50,807 bases of DNA from Rhodoglobus sp. (GTDB lineage Bacteria; Actinomycetota; Actinomycetes; Actinomycetales; Microbacteriaceae), in assembly GCA_025463515.1 (NCBI GenBank), contig JAODAQ010000012.1, forward strand, positions 1 through 50,807, written 5' to 3'. Shown in pieces: positions 50,078 to 50,807 of this stretch. Position numbers and translations under genes: made by a program. Position 1 is the stretch's first letter; each line of letters begins with the position of its first letter. The notes under the pieces are model-generated. The model worked only from the letters and a program-made list of their open reading frames with translations, was not told the origin of the DNA and did no database searches.

Positions 50078-50779
50078 CTAGACCGCGAGCAGGGCCCTCA
50101 GCGCGCTCGTGAAGAAGCGCAGCCCGTCGGTGCCGTTGCTCATGGCGAGCGCCGTGTCCGGCCCGAAGCCCTCTTCGGTCGCGTGCTCCGGATGCGGCAT
50201 CAGCCCGACGACGTTGCCGCGCTCATTCGAGACGCCGGCGATGTCGTTGAGCGAACCGTTCGGGTTCACGTCGACATAGCGGAAGACCACCTGCCCGTTG
50301 CCCTCGATGCGGGCGATGGTCTCGTCGTCGGCGACGAAGCGGCCGTCGGCGTTCTTGAGCGGGATGACGATTTCGTCGCCCGTTTCGAACTCGCTTGTCC
50401 ATGCGGTTGTGGCGTTCTCCACGCGCAGCTTCTGGTCGCGGCGGATGAACTGCTGGTGCGCGTTGCGGGTGTGCGCACCCGGCACGAGTCGGGCTTCGGC
50501 GAGCATCTGGAAGCCGTTGCAGATGCCGAGCACCGGTACACCACGCGCGGCCGCACCGATGACCTCGGCCATGATCGGCGCATGGCTCGCGATGGCGCCG
50601 GCGCGGAGGTAGTCCCCGTAGCTGAAGCCACCCGGCAGCACGATTGCGTCGACCCCCTGCAGGTCGTGATCGCCGTGCCAGAGCGCCACGGCATCCGCGC
50701 CGACGAGTCGTACCGCGCGCTGCGCGTCCCGGTCGTCGAGCGAGCCCGGGAAGGTGATGACGCCGATTCGGGTGCTCAT
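50078..50779 (-). CDS. purQ: phosphoribosylformylglycinamidine synthase, glutaminase subunit
   Basis: 233 residues, class I glutamine amidotransferase that feeds ammonia to Pur[18 protein letters not shown] at the start, [17 protein letters not shown], the nucleophile Cys in [12 protein letters not shown], and the His-Glu pair in [15 protein letters not shown] overlaps the purS stop (ATGA). The FPGSLDD and GICNGFQ motifs separate it from other amidotransferases. Confidence 0.97.
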   Translation of the reverse strand: MSTRIGVITFPGSLDDRDAQRAVRLVGADAVALWHGDHDLQGVDAIVLPGGFSYGDYLRAGAIASHAPIMAEVIGAAARGVPVLGICNGFQMLAEARLVPGAHTRNAHQQFIRRDQKLRVENATTAWTSEFETGDEIVIPLKNADGRFVADDETIARIEGNGQVVFRYVDVNPNGSLNDIAGVSNERGNVVGLMPHPEHATEEGFGPDTALAMSNGTDGLRFFTSALRALLAV

Positions 50780-50807
50780 TCGACCACCGTGATGGAGACG
50801 ACGTCTT
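50776..50807 (-). CDS. purS: PurS C-terminus (partial)
   Basis: The last codons on the minus strand read DVVSITVVE then TGA, overlapping the purQ start. Position directly before purQ makes this the end of purS, the bridging subunit of the FGAM synthase complex. The rest is outside the window. Confidence 0.75.
   Translation of the reverse strand, partial: DVVSITVVE

Overview
The window comes from a high-GC actinobacterium, most likely a member of the Microbacteriaceae. The grounds are the very GC-rich third codon positions, the dnaK-operon order grpE-dnaJ-hspR, the septum-formation proline-rich protein, the family-typical intergenic repeats of the GGTTGAGTAG...GTATCGAAACC kind, and the over-used words GGATGCC/GGCATCC. 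The species cannot be named from sequence alone. I found no tRNA, rRNA, CRISPR array, transposase or integrase.

Layout. 1-5.2 kb: tail of the dnaK heat-shock operon (grpE partial, dnaJ, hspR, an rRNA-type methyltransferase, clpB), all tightly coupled. 5.2-15.8 kb: mostly single-gene housekeeping units (lipoprotein, Zn-dehydrogenase, GntR regulator, AEC transporter, exonuclease III, pyrE, septum-formation protein, HAD phosphatase, orphan DNA methyltransferase, an accessory AAA ATPase, TrmH/SpoU methyltransferase). 15.9-18.9 kb: a TetR / degenerate ABC ATPase / YhgE-Pip membrane protein operon. 19.0-20.3 kb: purA. 20.4-40.8 kb: a large exopolysaccharide (EPS) locus. 40.9-45.7 kb: membrane protein, GNAT, MFS, chorismate mutase and two SDR genes. 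45.7-50.8 kb: purL, an HxlR/MFS pair, purQ and the end of purS.

The EPS locus is the part most worth attention. It has three forward transcription units: a priming glycosylphosphotransferase with glycosyltransferases, a hexapeptide acyltransferase and a Wzy-like polymerase; an aminoacyl-carrier-protein module (AcpS-like PPTase, carrier protein, acyl-CoA-dehydrogenase-like flavoprotein, aaRS-like amino acid:carrier protein ligase, double alpha/beta hydrolase with a Cys nucleophile) ending in a Wzx-like flippase; and a Wzz/BY-kinase-like protein whose P-loop lysine is gone but which carries a five-residue-period tyrosine repeat. I infer that an activated, oxidised amino acid is made on a carrier protein and used to decorate the polysaccharide. 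All three units share one control module: two TTAACCC repeats exactly 12 bp apart, a TAGNNT -10 box, a hairpin with an ACCC loop at the predicted 5' end of the transcript, and a GCTTACCC box. A large LuxR-type regulator at the end of the locus has the TTAACCC word in inverted orientation upstream.

Two window-wide patterns stand out. First, about 18 start codons lie exactly 6 or 7 bases behind a -10 box, the arrangement of leaderless mRNAs; this also fixed several start codons. Second, many gene ends carry long hairpin or palindromic elements of at least two families, some reaching into coding sequence and supplying stop codons.
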